This document shows, one piece after another, positions 47,912-58,207 of a stretch of 64,000 bases of DNA; position 1 is the first letter of the stretch, and every line of letters begins with the position of its first letter. The stretch comes from Spinellus fusiger (lineage: Eukaryota > Mucoromycota > Mucoromycetes > Mucorales > Phycomycetaceae): positions 186,001 to 250,000 of the forward strand of contig JALLLS010000002.1 of NCBI GenBank assembly GCA_025094145.1, given 5' to 3'. Made by a program: the position numbers and the translations under genes. The notes under the pieces are model-generated. The model saw only the letters and a list, made by a program, of their open reading frames with translations. It searched no databases and had not been told where the DNA came from.

Positions 47912-49290
47912 TAGTCCCACGTAATAAGTGACTGGAAAAAATATTAATTTTTTTGAATTTTTTTTTTTTTTGAAAAATAAAGGTATTTCTATCAGTCCAA
48001 GATGTTCATAATAAAAAGTTCATGGAATAACACGAGATTTGGAACAGTTGTTCTTTAGATGATTATCTACATTTTCATTATATAAATATTTCTCAGTACT
48101 TTGTAGAAAAGCCTTTATTCTTTATCACAGCAGAGCACCTCCTTGGCATGCTATCAACTAAATTTTCCAAATGAATTTTTGGAATCTTCCCCCATTCACT
48201 ACGCAAGCATTGTTCAAGCTGTTGTGCATTGGCTATGCTTGTTCGATGCGAATTGATCTTCTTTTCAAGATAAGCCCAAACATGTTCAATTGGGTTAAGA
48301 TCTGGACTTTGTACAGGCCAAAAATCAAAACCTTCGATCATACATCTCTCCTGTTTGTACCATCTGCTATATCCTCCAGTATGGCAAGGAGCAATGTCTT
48401 CTTGGAAGAGCATGATCTCATTGAGGTTCTTTTGCAATTTCTGGAACCAGGGAAGAAAGTATTTGGCAAGTACATTGACATACTTGTCTTGATCAACTGA
48501 CCCCTCCAAGAGTACAAGAGGTCCTACACCTCTACGCCAAAAGCAACCCCAAACCATGACTGAACCTTTGCCATACTTGTATGTCCTTTGCGTATGACGC
48601 TCCTCATACCTCTCATCCATTTCTCTGATCACTCTAGTTCTTTTATCGTTGCCCACAACTGTGAAACGAGACTCATCAGACCAAACGACGTTACTTCACC
48701 TATCCACTGGCCAATCAGCCTTGTTTCTACACCATTCCAATCGCCTTTGCTTATGAGTAAGTGTCATAACAGGTTTACTTGATGGTGAGCATGAAAAAAA
48801 CCCGAGTTCATTCATGTATTTTACAAATGTGCTACGGAAAATATCCATGCCTGCATCATCGATATTCTTCAAATGATATGCAATTGTTTGCATAGGGTTT
48901 CTGCGAATAGATAAAAAAATTGCCAGTTTTGAAGTAGATGAGACCTTTTCAGGTCTTCCTGTATGCATTTTGAGTTGAATTGTGCCTTTGTTTTTATACA
49001 ATAAGAAAATCTTGCCCACTGTACTATTTGGAATGTCAAGATCGTCAGAAATCTCTTGATAAGTAGCATGTCTTTCCCATTGTCCAATGATTTGACCTCT
49101 AATAAACATATCATGATCCCTTCTTTTAATAGAAGTATCTTCATGTTCTTGGCTAAGAGTTGGCTGATTCTCATTGCTTGAAGACATTTTTTGAATAAGT
49201 TATAAAAGAAAAGAAAAGAGGTCTATTTTATTTTTGAAGAATAAAGAAAGGAAATTAATATTTTTTCCAGTCACTTATTACGTGGGAGTG
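47912..49290 (-). mobile_element. B1: Tc1/mariner-like transposon inserted in A1
   Basis: 1.38 kb, ends TAGTCCCACGTAATAAGTGA and inverse CACTCCCACGTAATAAGTGA, flanked by the duplicated TA (47910-47911, 49291-49292). The insertion site can be read directly because the A1 protein frame resumes after it. It is the best-preserved transposon in the window and therefore probably among the youngest. Confidence 0.92.
48093..49187 (-). pseudogene. B1 transposase, one stop codon from an open frame
   Basis: A single reading frame of 364 codons is interrupted only by TGA at 48696-48698, where relatives usually have Trp (DR*SNVVWSDES). It has an N-terminal helix-turn-helix (HATYQEISDDLDIPNSTVGK), the linker motif KMHTGRPEKVSS, first D in VVWSDESRF, VMVWGCFWRRGVGPLVLLEG, second D in LFQEDIAPCHTGGYSR, and E in SPDLNPIEHVWAYLEKK. 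There are 36 residues between the second D and E, against 34 in Tc1 proper and 35 in A1. A G-to-A change would explain the stop. Product would be a DNA cut-and-paste transposase. Confidence 0.9.
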
Positions 49291-49674
49291 TATTCTGCCA
49301 AGGAGAGGTTGGAGGCGGCCCTGATGCTGAAATGGGGTAGATTATCAAAGGCAATAGACACCCTCATTTCCAGCATGGGACGGAGATGCCAGGCCGTCAT
49401 TGATGCCAAGGGTGGCCACAGTGGTTATTAATTAACCTTCTAATAAAACTTTCTTCTTGTCTTATAAACACTCTTCTATGTATCTATTGAAAGTTTTATG
49501 TCTTTAGCTAATGAATTCATGAAGTTATAACACTATTAAGATAAAGTATGAATCGAAAAAAAAAGGTATTTAAAACCACCAATTACATTTGTTGGGTCAA
49601 TTTATAATGAAGTCAGAGTAGTAGTTTATTACTAAGAATAACAATTGAATTATGCTTTAAGATGTAGAAGCAAA

Positions 49675-49768
49675 AGTACAGTTTAATGTATATTTTATTA
49701 TTATTTTAGGTATTGAGTTGTTATTCACATATTGAGCCTAATAATCACCTTATGAGAACTTTTGAATA
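49675..49768 (-). mobile_element. G0: LINE 3' end, left part of a split copy
   Basis: Inverse of the family 3' end (from about 49675, ending CTTATGAGAACTTTTGAA at 49766). The copy continues at 52625 after two insertions (C3 and G2). Confidence 0.65.
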
Positions 49769-51085
49769 CAGTGACTTTCAAAATAATAAGGAAGATTTTT
49801 CATGTCCCGGTATACTTCTGTAATAGGAAATACTTATTACTTTTAATAAAAACACACACTAAACACACAGTAAAGACTTCAAAATAGGATGAAGTATAAA
49901 AAAGGTCAACAGGATAATAAATAAAAATTTATTGAATAGAAACCTTTAATATTTGGTGTTTCCATCCTTGGCCTCAATGACAGCCCTACATCTCCGATGC
50001 ATGCTAGCAATGAGGTTGTTGGTAACATCCTTGGGAATTCTTTCCCATTCTTGGACCAATAGAGCCTCCAGATCCTCCCAAAGATGCTCAACTGGGTTCA
50101 GGTCAGGGCTTTGAGAGGGTCATCCCTCCATAGTGACAATGCTCTCCTGTGCCTTCCACAGCCTGGACTCTTTGCTTTTATGACAGCTAGCATTGTCTTC
50201 TTGAAGAACACAACATACCTCTGGATTCAGCGCCTTGAGTCGAGCCATCTCAGAGCAGTAATTCTCCTTTAAAATCTCAATGTATCCTCTACTGTCAATA
50301 CTGCCCTTCACAGGCACCAACCTTCCAACACTTTCACCAGAGAAAAAACCCCACACCATTACACTACCACCACCAAACTTCATGGTGGGCTTGATATTCT
50401 TTGGGAGTAGCCCCTCCTTCTTCCTGCGTACCACTCTGTTGTGGTTGTTGGTCATCATCAGTTGGTACTTTGACTCATCGGACCAGATGACTGTCTTCCA
50501 TTCTTCCTCAGTCCAATGAAGGTGGGTCTTGGCCCAAGCAAGCCTCAGCTTCTTGTGTTTAATAGTGAGAGAAGGTTTCTTAACCACCCTGCAAGAAAAT
50601 AAGCCAAAACTCTTCATCAATTTTCTAAAAGTGTTCATGGACACTTGGGTGGTCATCTGCTTGCGAGACTGATTTATTGTCTGTAATGAATCCCTTCCCA
50701 ATTCGCGACTGGCATCTCTCTCTTCCCTCTCATTAAGGATGGGCTTTCACCCAGTGCTATTTTTTGGCCTTGAAGCAACCATTTTCCTTGTATCTCTTTA
50801 CGATACGGGAAACAGACTGCTGACAAACTCCAAACCTAGCATAGATGGCAACATGAGTGGTCCCATTGACAGTGACCTCTTGATCAATGAGACAATGATT
50901 ATAGTCTTCACTATTTATTTTTTCCTGTTTCCAAGAGGTCTTTTTGGTGTGTTAGGTGGTGTTAGATGAGGTAGACATTAGAGTGGAAAAGTGATAAATG
51001 AATAATGTTTAATTAAAAATAATAATTTCAAGGGTAAAATTATGGTCTGAATTTGAAATCTTCCTTGTTTTATTGAAAGCCACTG
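49769..51085 (-). mobile_element. C3: Tc1/mariner-like transposon inside a LINE
   Basis: Ends CAGTGACTTTCAAAATAATA and inverse CAGTGGCTTTCAATAAAACA, both running on into AGGAAGATTT, flanked by TA (49767-49768, 51086-51087). Both flanks belong to one LINE copy. Confidence 0.86.
49946..50978 (-). pseudogene. C3 transposase, broken late
   Basis: From ATG 50978. An open stretch of 193 codons holds FRKLMKSFGLFSCRVVKK, KTVIWSDESKYQLMMTNN (first D), KFGGGSVMVWGFFSGESVGR and VLQEDNASCHKSKES (second D). A stop replaces Trp before PSQSPDLNPVEHLW (E); 35 residues separate second D and E. The C-terminal part has a deletion relative to C1 and C4 (VEHLWED joined to LEALLVQEW). Best preserved of the C copies but not functional. 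Confidence 0.86.
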
Positions 51086-51098
51086 TAATCAAGATATA

Positions 51099-52624
51099 AG
51101 AGGGGCTCTTTCGTGTAATCAATATTACCCCAAAAGAGTAAAAATACAAATCGAAAAACTCAACATAAGTAACATCCATCCATCAGCAACAATCCCCATC
51201 CACCCACATAGTACACAGTACACATTGGATACACCAACTAAGGATCCTGGCCAACCACCAATCATCAAGCAACCTCCTGTACCAGCACCTGTCAGACCCT
51301 TTGTGTCTGAGGCCACCACTGCCACCACCATTCCTAACTCAGACAGCAGAAAACCCAGACTACTTAGTAAGCGCACTCGTGCAAATACTTACGAGTATCA
51401 AATGACTGAGGTAGAAAAGTTTGATACCTTCACCCAGCAGATGATGGCATTTCTGTCAGATATTCAGAGACAAATGGCAACAATTGGACTCCGCATCCAG
51501 GAATTGGAAGCACAAGTCAAGGTCAAGGATGACCTTATTACATCTCTCCAGGCTCAGATCAATGCCAAGAGTGCAGATAATCCACCCAAATCACCTCCCG
51601 CCCCTACTCCCACACCCATCCCCACAGTGAAACCCACAGATGCCATAAAAAAGGCTACTGTCACTTATGCCAACATGGCTAAAAAGAACGCCTCCCCAGC
51701 AAAGAAGACAGCAAAGGCCAGAGCAGTGCTTAGAGCACAAACAGTTCGGGCCTTACAAGAGCCTACTGGGCCCTCAGTATACGACTTTGTATACTTGCCC
51801 TGTCGCCGCTACCTCAAGTACGGCCAGATCCGCAAGATGTTGGGATCACTGAAGATCCAACAGTCACGGATCATAGACATCCACTTCCCAGCAAGGGGCA
51901 CAATTGCACTGCTTGTACACGGTAGCTTCAAGCAAGAACTCAAGGAGAAACTCGAGAAATCAAAGATCAAGCTACAGGCAAGCTTTGATCCAGTAGCTGC
52001 AACGGTGATTGCAGACCCTAAGCTCCAGCAGGAGTCAGATAGCACCAAGGCTGTAATGGCCCAAAAACTCTTTGAGCAACGAATGTCCAACACCTGTCTT
52101 CGTGCCCCCATTCATTTAGGGTACAGCATTGCTCGCCACTTTGGCTCAAGCATTGCCACACCCCGTCTATCTACCATTGCCTTTGAGAAGCTCTTGGCAG
52201 ACCTCAAGGCCAAGGCCACAGTCATCAGCCCTCCCGCCACCCTTGAAAAAGAAGCCCTCCAGGCATTTGGGTCTGACTCAGCCATGGAAGAAGTCGAGGG
52301 AAACAATCAACACACCCAACAAGACTTGTAAATAGACCCATCTTTAGTCTATTGAGAAGCTTGTGGGACTAGGCTCAAACTAATGTCTATGTCTGCATTG
52401 TCATTTTCTCCCATTTCTCATATTTCTCTTCATTTTTTCCCTCATTTCGAGGTTTTATATACTCATATCTTCTGTTTCTTTTTTCCTTGCATTTATTCTT
52501 TCCACTTTTGTATTTGAAAGTGTTTATATGTATATCTTAATTGTTCAAAAGTTCTCATAGGGTGGCTAACATGCCCAATGCGCGAATAGCAACCAACACC
52601 CAAAAATAAAAAATACTTTGAACT
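51099..52624 (+). mobile_element. G2: LINE derivative with ORF1 only
   Basis: Exact 14-base target duplication GTAATCAAGATATA at 51085-51098 and 52625-52638. The 3' end AAAAATACTTTGAACT and the last 200 bases match G1, G4 and G6. In contrast to those, the body is an intact ORF1 with its own 5' leader, joined to the 3' tail without any ORF2. So it is an internally shortened, non-autonomous but probably recent copy. Confidence 0.8.
51225..52331 (+). CDS. LINE ORF1-type protein
   Basis: Intact 368-residue frame. A Pro/Thr-rich start (PGQPPIIKQPPVPAPVRP) is followed by a probable coiled coil (QMATIGLRIQELEAQVKVKD), a Pro-rich linker and a Lys/Ala-rich basic stretch (NASPAKKTAKARAVLR). Then comes a compact domain with VYDFVYLPCRRYLKYGQIR and IIDIHFPARGTIALLVHGSF that has an RRM-like beta-alpha rhythm, and a C-terminal helical region (TIAFEKLLADLKAKATVI). 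Coiled coil plus RNA-binding fold is the layout of LINE ORF1 proteins, which coat the element RNA. No CCHC knuckle is seen. The same C-terminal part recurs at 61790-61870, so it is a family protein, not a host gene. Base composition is richer in G+C than its surroundings. Confidence 0.7.
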   Translation: MDTPTKDPGQPPIIKQPPVPAPVRPFVSEATTATTIPNSDSRKPRLLSKRTRANTYEYQMTEVEKFDTFTQQMMAFLSDIQRQMATIGLRIQELEAQVKVKDDLITSLQAQINAKSADNPPKSPPAPTPTPIPTVKPTDAIKKATVTYANMAKKNASPAKKTAKARAVLRAQTVRALQEPTGPSVYDFVYLPCRRYLKYGQIRKMLGSLKIQQSRIIDIHFPARGTIALLVHGSFKQELKEKLEKSKIKLQASFDPVAATVIADPKLQQESDSTKAVMAQKLFEQRMSNTCLRAPIHLGYSIARHFGSSIATPRLSTIAFEKLLADLKAKATVISPPATLEKEALQAFGSDSAMEEVEGNNQHTQQDL

Positions 52625-52638
52625 GTAATCAAGATATA

Positions 52639-53049
52639 CATATAAACACTTCAAATACAAAAGTGAGAAAATAAATGCAGGGAGGAAGGAAACAGAAGGA
52701 CAGAGAAATAAAAAAACCTCAAAGGAGAAAAAAAATAATGATGAAAAGCGAGAAGTGAAAGTAAATGATAATTAAGAATAGATATCCAAAAGGCCATAAT
52801 GCCAGCAAGGAAACCAGGACACCAAAAAAAGATAACCGTCATCCTATGGTGATTCGAAATCCAACGAAGAATACTTAGAGCAACTTGGACAATCCTGAAA
52901 ATAAAAACAGTAAATACACTAGCAGCTTCTGTCTTTGCTAAACGGGTTAAGAATGGGTGGTAGAGGAGAGATTGGAGGAGAAGTGAGGATACAGCGTCTG
53001 TTGCTGAAGGATTCTTTGCACTCTATGACGGCGTTGGCGTTCCTGCTCA
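52639..53049 (-). mobile_element. G0: LINE fragment, right part of the split copy
   Basis: Continues the inverse LINE interrupted at 49768: ATATAAACACTTCAAATACA at the 3' side, then the WCPGF and CPSC segments (52790-52900), up to the WRDLW-side region at about 53049, just before element C4. Confidence 0.7.
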
Positions 53050-53186
53050 AAAATAATAAGTACAGTGTCCGGTGAAAAACATATAAAGGTTTTTATTTTC
53101 CGACTTCTATTTTGCTCAAAATAAATTCTTTTTTATTTTATTTTTACACATTCCTCATTTCTTCTTTTCCCATTATATCGTCTATT

Positions 53187-54291
53187 ATGTCTAACACTAC
53201 TGAACAACCAACTAGGTCTATTGGAAACAAAAAGAAGAATATTGATTAATTTACTCGTCAACTCATTGTTCATGAGGCCACCGTAAATGGCACCAGATAG
53301 GTGGATATTACAGTCATATCTGGTGTCAGTAATCCTACTGTCAGCCTTATCATGAAGAGATATAGGGAAATTGACTGCTTCAAATCATGAAGGGGCTTTA
53401 GGCACAAGTCCATTCTGACATAGAAAGACGAGAGAGAAGTTGTATGAGAGATGGAAAGGGATTCATTTCAGACAATAGATCAACCTTGCAAATAGATGAC
53501 AACCAAAGTGTGCATGAGTGTGATGACCTAATATGAACACTCTTTTATTTACACTATTTTCCCTTCCATCAATACCACTACTTTATTTGCATCACTTCTA
53601 TGTAACTGATCATAAACTCCTTTATTTTGATATAGCATTTCATACCTATCAATTAGATAGCAGCTTAGAGACATCAGTATAAATACTCATCTAATTGTCA
53701 TCAATAAATCTGCATTCTGATATCTGCTATCAGCATATACTATCTACCATATCTTGTCTTATTCGCACAACACCTAGTACCCTCTTCCTACCTGTTCCCA
53801 GTGGTTCCTTACAATGAGCAATTTTAGAAAAAATGATAAAGAGGATTGGTCTTTCTTCTTACAGAGTGGTTAAGAAACCTTCTCTCAACATTAAACACAA
53901 GAAGTTGAGGCTTACTTAGACTAAGACCTACATTCATTGGACAGATAAAGACTGGAAGACAGTTATCTGGTCTGATGAGTCCAAGTTTCAGCTCATCTCA
54001 AACAATCACTGTACCAGAGTAGTGCGCAGGAGGGATGAGAGAGGCATAGTCACAATAGAGGGATGACCCTCTCAAAGCCCTGACCTGAACCCAGTTGAGC
54101 ATCTTTGGGAGGATCTGGACAGAGCAGTTCGAAAGAAGATGACTCCAGCAAGCATCCTCCAGGATCTGGAGGCTCTATTGGTCCAAGAATGGGAAAGAAT
54201 TTCCAAGGATGTTACCAACAACCTCATTGCTAGCATGCATCGGAGATGTAGGGCTGTCATTGAGGCCAAGGATGGAAACACCAAATATTAA
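53187..54291 (+). pseudogene. C4 transposase, heavily degraded
   Basis: Begins MSNTTEQPT as in C1 and soon hits stops. The first D is still seen in KTVIWSDESKFQLIS. The region with the second D is deleted (DERGIVTIEG*PSQSPDLNP). The end SPDLNPVEHLWEDLDRAVRK to DAK-GNTKY is preserved. The LTR insertion is at 53519-53813. Confidence 0.82.
53519..53813 (+). mobile_element. solo LTR of a retrotransposon
   Basis: A 295-base insert begins TGTGATGACC and ends GGTTCCTTACA (TG...CA), flanked by the perfect 5-base duplication ATGAG (53514-53518, 53814-53818). TATAAA at 53678 and AATAAA at 53703 lie in the order expected of a U3-R-U5 LTR. The uninterrupted C-type gene can be read across the flanks, which proves the insertion. 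Superfamily (Ty1 or Ty3) cannot be told from the LTR alone. Confidence 0.85.
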
Positions 54292-54480
54292 AGGTTTCTA
54301 TTCAATAAATTTTTATTTATTATCCTGTTGACCTTTTTTATACTTCATCCTATTTTGAAGTCTTTACTGTGTGTTTAGTGTGTGTTTTTATTAAAAGTAA
54401 TAAGTATTTCCCCAAACAAGAATCATATCGGAAAATGAAATAATTTATTATTTTTTTGCCTGATACTGTATAGAGAGTAG

Positions 54481-54714
54481 ATCATAATTCTTATTTTACC
54501 ATCATCTCTACTCATTTTCATTATTTTTCCCTCATTTGAGGTTTTGTGTTTTTTTGTCCTTCTGTTTCTCATTCATTTTTCAATTTTTTTTTCACTTATG
54601 TATTTGAAGTGTTTATATGTTTATTCTTAAATCTTCAAACGATCTCACAGGGTGGCTAATATGCCCAATGCGCAAATAGCAAATCACACCGAAAAATAAA
54701 AAATACTTTGAACT
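54481..54714 (+). mobile_element. G4: short LINE 3' copy next to C4
   Basis: 3' tail of the family ending AAAAATACTTTGAACT at 54714. It is flanked by GTATAGAGAGTAG (54468-54480) and GTATAAAGAAAAG (from 54715), an imperfect duplication that again starts inside the end of a C element. Confidence 0.65.
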
Positions 54715-54727
54715 GTATAAAGAAAAG

Positions 54728-56795
54728 AACATTTACATTTTCCGAGAGTGCTATCTGTTTGTGTGACAACCTATAATAAAACGATGCAGTTCTTGCAGAA
54801 TTTATTTAGTCTTTATTGCTACGTTTATCTGAAATACCGCCAAAACCAGCTCCAGCTATGTTTCTAATGAGCCATGCTTCTAATATAGTATCAGTAATCA
54901 CTGTACAATAATAAAAATTATTATTAAACTTTTCACGATAGATGCAAAAAAAAATCTTTCAAATTCACAACCATAACTTTTTATCTATATTTTTAGTAGT
55001 AGCTCTAAACCTTTTTAGATGACTTTCAATCATGTACTTTAGTAATCTAAATATAATGTCTAATCTGAAACTTTAACCTCTTACTAATTTCAAAATTCTA
55101 TTATAGGCATAAAAATAGTCTAACTTTATTAATGTGATTCCGATTGAGACTATTTTTCTTAAAGACACTTTTTGGTACCTTTATTTAGTCATCTGATTGT
55201 AGTTAATAAAGTGATATGTAGAAGGTAGTATGCCCTTTCAAATTTCGAGAGGAATCTTTCATTTTCAATTCTTGCTTTCCTATAACCACCACTTTATGAA
55301 TTTTTTATATATCGACTTCAACTATCCAATAGAGCATGTATTATTGTAATAAAAAAAATACTTTTATTGCCAAAAAGTATTTAGCAATTGGTATGGTCGT
55401 CTTTAAATTCAACCAGAGATAGATATCTCCGCTCTTGTAAGCAATGAGCAACATCTATGGTCTTTGAGTGTCTTTCCTCACTTCAGAACACAGAAAATCA
55501 ATAACTATTAATCTCTGATAAATATATATTTATATATATAAATCTACTTATACAAGTGAGCTCAAATTTATTCAATTATGTTTAAAATGAATTCTTAATA
55601 TATCAATCGAGATAACAATATCTACATCATTAATTTATTTATACTGGTTTGACATTCTGCTGATATGGCTGTTACCATTGACTATTGGTATTCTGGAATT
55701 ATCTCCTATATTTAGGTTTAAGTGCATGAAAGGTCGAGACAATGTATATTTTTAAAGAGACTGTTATATTTTCTGGGCCTGTACTGGTTTAGCTCTATGC
55801 ATACACTCTAAAATTTCTTACTACTGAGACTACTTTATAAAATCCCATTCGTATGATCAATCTTCACGTTGAAGATTAATTAACCTAAAAAAAAGAAACA
55901 GTCCTATTTTTTTTAAAAAATAAAATAAAAAAGCACTTACTATCACTGCTCATAAACTCACATTAAGATAGTTAGAACATACAACAAATTATTACTTCTA
56001 GTAATGCATCTAATAAAAAAAGCCATAAATCCACTGAATTAATATTTTTGTGTACGTCTAAAGATAAGTCTGTAAGAATAGAAGCCCACATCTCAAGCAA
56101 CCTATCAAGTATTGCCATTTAAACATATACCTCTGTGGTTTTAATGAGAGTTTTTCATTTTTACTAGTAAGAATTTTTCTTTGGCTACCTTGCACTAAAT
56201 TTATTATCTTTTACTCTTTGGTACAACTTCCATAGTACTAGTCTTATAGTGTTACTTTAGTATATTGCCCACAGTAAAGCTTACCATATTCAATCTAAGA
56301 TAAAGGTCAGCATTAAAGCTGTTGTTTTCACCAGACCCACTCAAGATAGCCAATAAAGTCCCGAGATTGTATTTTTTATGTCTACAAAAATATGACAGAA
56401 TTATAATATAAGAAAAACGTTACGAAAATCATAAGCAGCAGTAACCACATATACTTTGTTTTTAACTAAAGGATAGTCGGGAATTGGAAATGTTTCACTG
56501 CCTTGCATAGACTACTGTCTGGACAGACGATTTAAGCTACGTGGCAATATACTCTAACAAAATGCTCAAAATATAGAGCGAACCCACAATCACTATAAGG
56601 ATCCATTAAAACTACCTTATCTTAAACTTCTTCAAAATTAAATTACTAGTCTAGTGTGTGGTGATAATCTGTTAGTAATAGTAACCCGTGGATTATGTAA
56701 ACCTGTTTGGGATCCAATTTTTTTACTACCATATACGTGAAAAGAGAGACAGCGTCTACTAAGATAGAGAATTGCTTGGCTACCACCAATAATTT
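54728..56795. other. 2.1-kb AT-rich DNA, nothing recognised
   Basis: No supported frame, transposon end or RNA gene is seen. Confidence 0.45.
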
Positions 56796-56799
56796 CAGT

Positions 56800-57560
56800 T
56801 CCATGTCAATGTGGGCACTCATCTGCCAATTAGAGCCATTTTTTCATCTGAAAATTCTTTGATCATTGACATGAAATACTCTTTTTCTTCTTAGTTTCTA
56901 TCCCACGATAAGACATTCATCCAATTGGCTATTGACTAAATTTTTTGCTGTGCACAGTTAAGTCTTTTGTTAAATGGCGAGATCTCTGGCCCAGTTTTTA
57001 ATACTTTTTTAAGCTATTGATCGAGCCACATCTACTTGAAATTTCAAGGTAGAGCTATCCGCTGGTAGCTTGCTCATTGAGGCTGCTGATGGGTGTGTTG
57101 AGCGGGAACGCCAAATTCACCATAGAGTACAAAGAGTTCTTCTAAAACAAAAATTTCATCTTCTCTTCCGCTTCTCTATCTTTCCTCTCTCCCTCTTAAC
57201 CATTTTGGCAAACCCAGAAGTTGCTGGATTTGTGTCCTCATGATTATCATGGTTTCTTTAATATCCTTCATTGAACTTCGAATTTCCACAAGACTGTTAT
57301 CTTATTGGTGTCCTGTCTTCTTTGATGACTCCAAAGACTTTTGAATGTCTTATTCTTAATTACCATTTACTTTTCTTATTCTTCTCCTATTTCAAGGTCT
57401 TATATACTTATATCTTTCTGACTCTTTTTCTTTGCTGCTCTTTTATACTTTTTTATTTGAAGTCTATTTATACTTATTTTATTTTTTTAAAAGAAAACAA
57501 AACTCATAGATGGCCATCAGGCGAATGCACGAATAAAAGTTAAAAACACCAAAATTTATT
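56800..57560 (+). mobile_element. G5: old degraded LINE copy
   Basis: Follows G1 in order (ATCTGCCAATTAGAGCCA, TGGCGAGATCTCTGGCCCAG, GCTTGCTCATTGAGGCTG), with many changes. The 3' end (GCACGAATAAAAGTTAAAAA) is hardly recognisable, so it is probably the oldest copy here. Confidence 0.65.
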
Positions 57561-58207
57561 TTGAGTTTTCTGGACAAAACAGTTTTTTCTTTCGCTGTTT
57601 CTCAGCTTAAGGCTAAACTATACTATCTACTTTTCAACCTAATTAGATCTAATTTTATAAATGTTTTTTACCTTGCTTCAGACCTACCATCTTCTTGGCC
57701 AATTTAATGTATATTTATTTATAATTCCTATATTTTTTGCAAAGTCAAAGAAAGTGCAAATCTGGGTAAATAGAAAATATCGAATGTTCAAACTATTGAA
57801 ACTGAACGTTAAAAGTATCCCTATTTTATTATGTAATAATGATTATAAATTAAAACCAAAATGCATATATATATAAATATAAATATATGAAGAAAAAAAA
57901 CTAAACAATAATGTAATATATATCTAATAAAAATGGTTTGGATCATACTATGATGTATCAGTAACCTACAAAATATAGATATCTTCAACACTGTGGTGTT
58001 TTAAAAATAATAATAGTATAATTACAGATCACTTTTATAGCAATGTTTTAAACATTTGTTTCTTAGCTATCGGGTCAAATGAAACATAAGGCCTCATAAT
58101 AAAATATAGATAAAAAAAAGCTTTGAGAAGTCTATACTACGGAAAATAAGGAAAAAATCATATAAAAATACAACACTTTATGTAGATTGAAAATAGCTTT
58201 GTACCTA
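57561..58207. other. AT-rich DNA, nothing recognised
   Basis: A 71-codon frame at 57661-57876 has no family I know. Confidence 0.4.

Larger units (their letters stand above)
46972..49431 (+). pseudogene. A1 transposase, interrupted by B1 and stops
   Basis: Reads MPDSSNTVNIFTKTPEIYLM, helix-turn-helix MTSRMFNVPPTTVRDIVRHF, then stops, then QGVVWSDESRVEFMSYERG (first D), KFGGGAVMVWGCFSEEGVG, YRLQEDNDRLHTSKET (second D) and WPSQSPDLNPIEHLWAHL (E). From second D to E there are 35 residues. The gene is cut after KDRMVY, and continues beyond B1 with SAKERLEAALMLKWG to GGHSGY. Confidence 0.85.
46865..49602 (+). mobile_element. A1: Tc1/mariner-like transposon, split by B1
   Basis: Ends AAAGTGACCCGACAAATGTA and the inverse AATTGACCCAACAAATGTAA, each next to TA, as in A2 (58208-59569). 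Without B1 it would be about 1.36 kb, the usual size. B1 is inserted at a TA inside the 3' half of the transposase gene. Confidence 0.85.
53063..54468 (+). mobile_element. C4: Tc1/mariner-like transposon with an LTR inserted
   Basis: TA at 53061-53062 and 54469-54470. Ends CAGTGTCCGGTGAAAAACAT and inverse CAGTATCAGGC, resembling C2. It carries a solo LTR in the transposase gene. Confidence 0.8.

Noticed and set aside
51225..52331. ORF1 as a host gene with coiled coil
   Set aside because: It is bounded by a LINE target duplication and its end is repeated at 61790-61870 in another LINE fragment.
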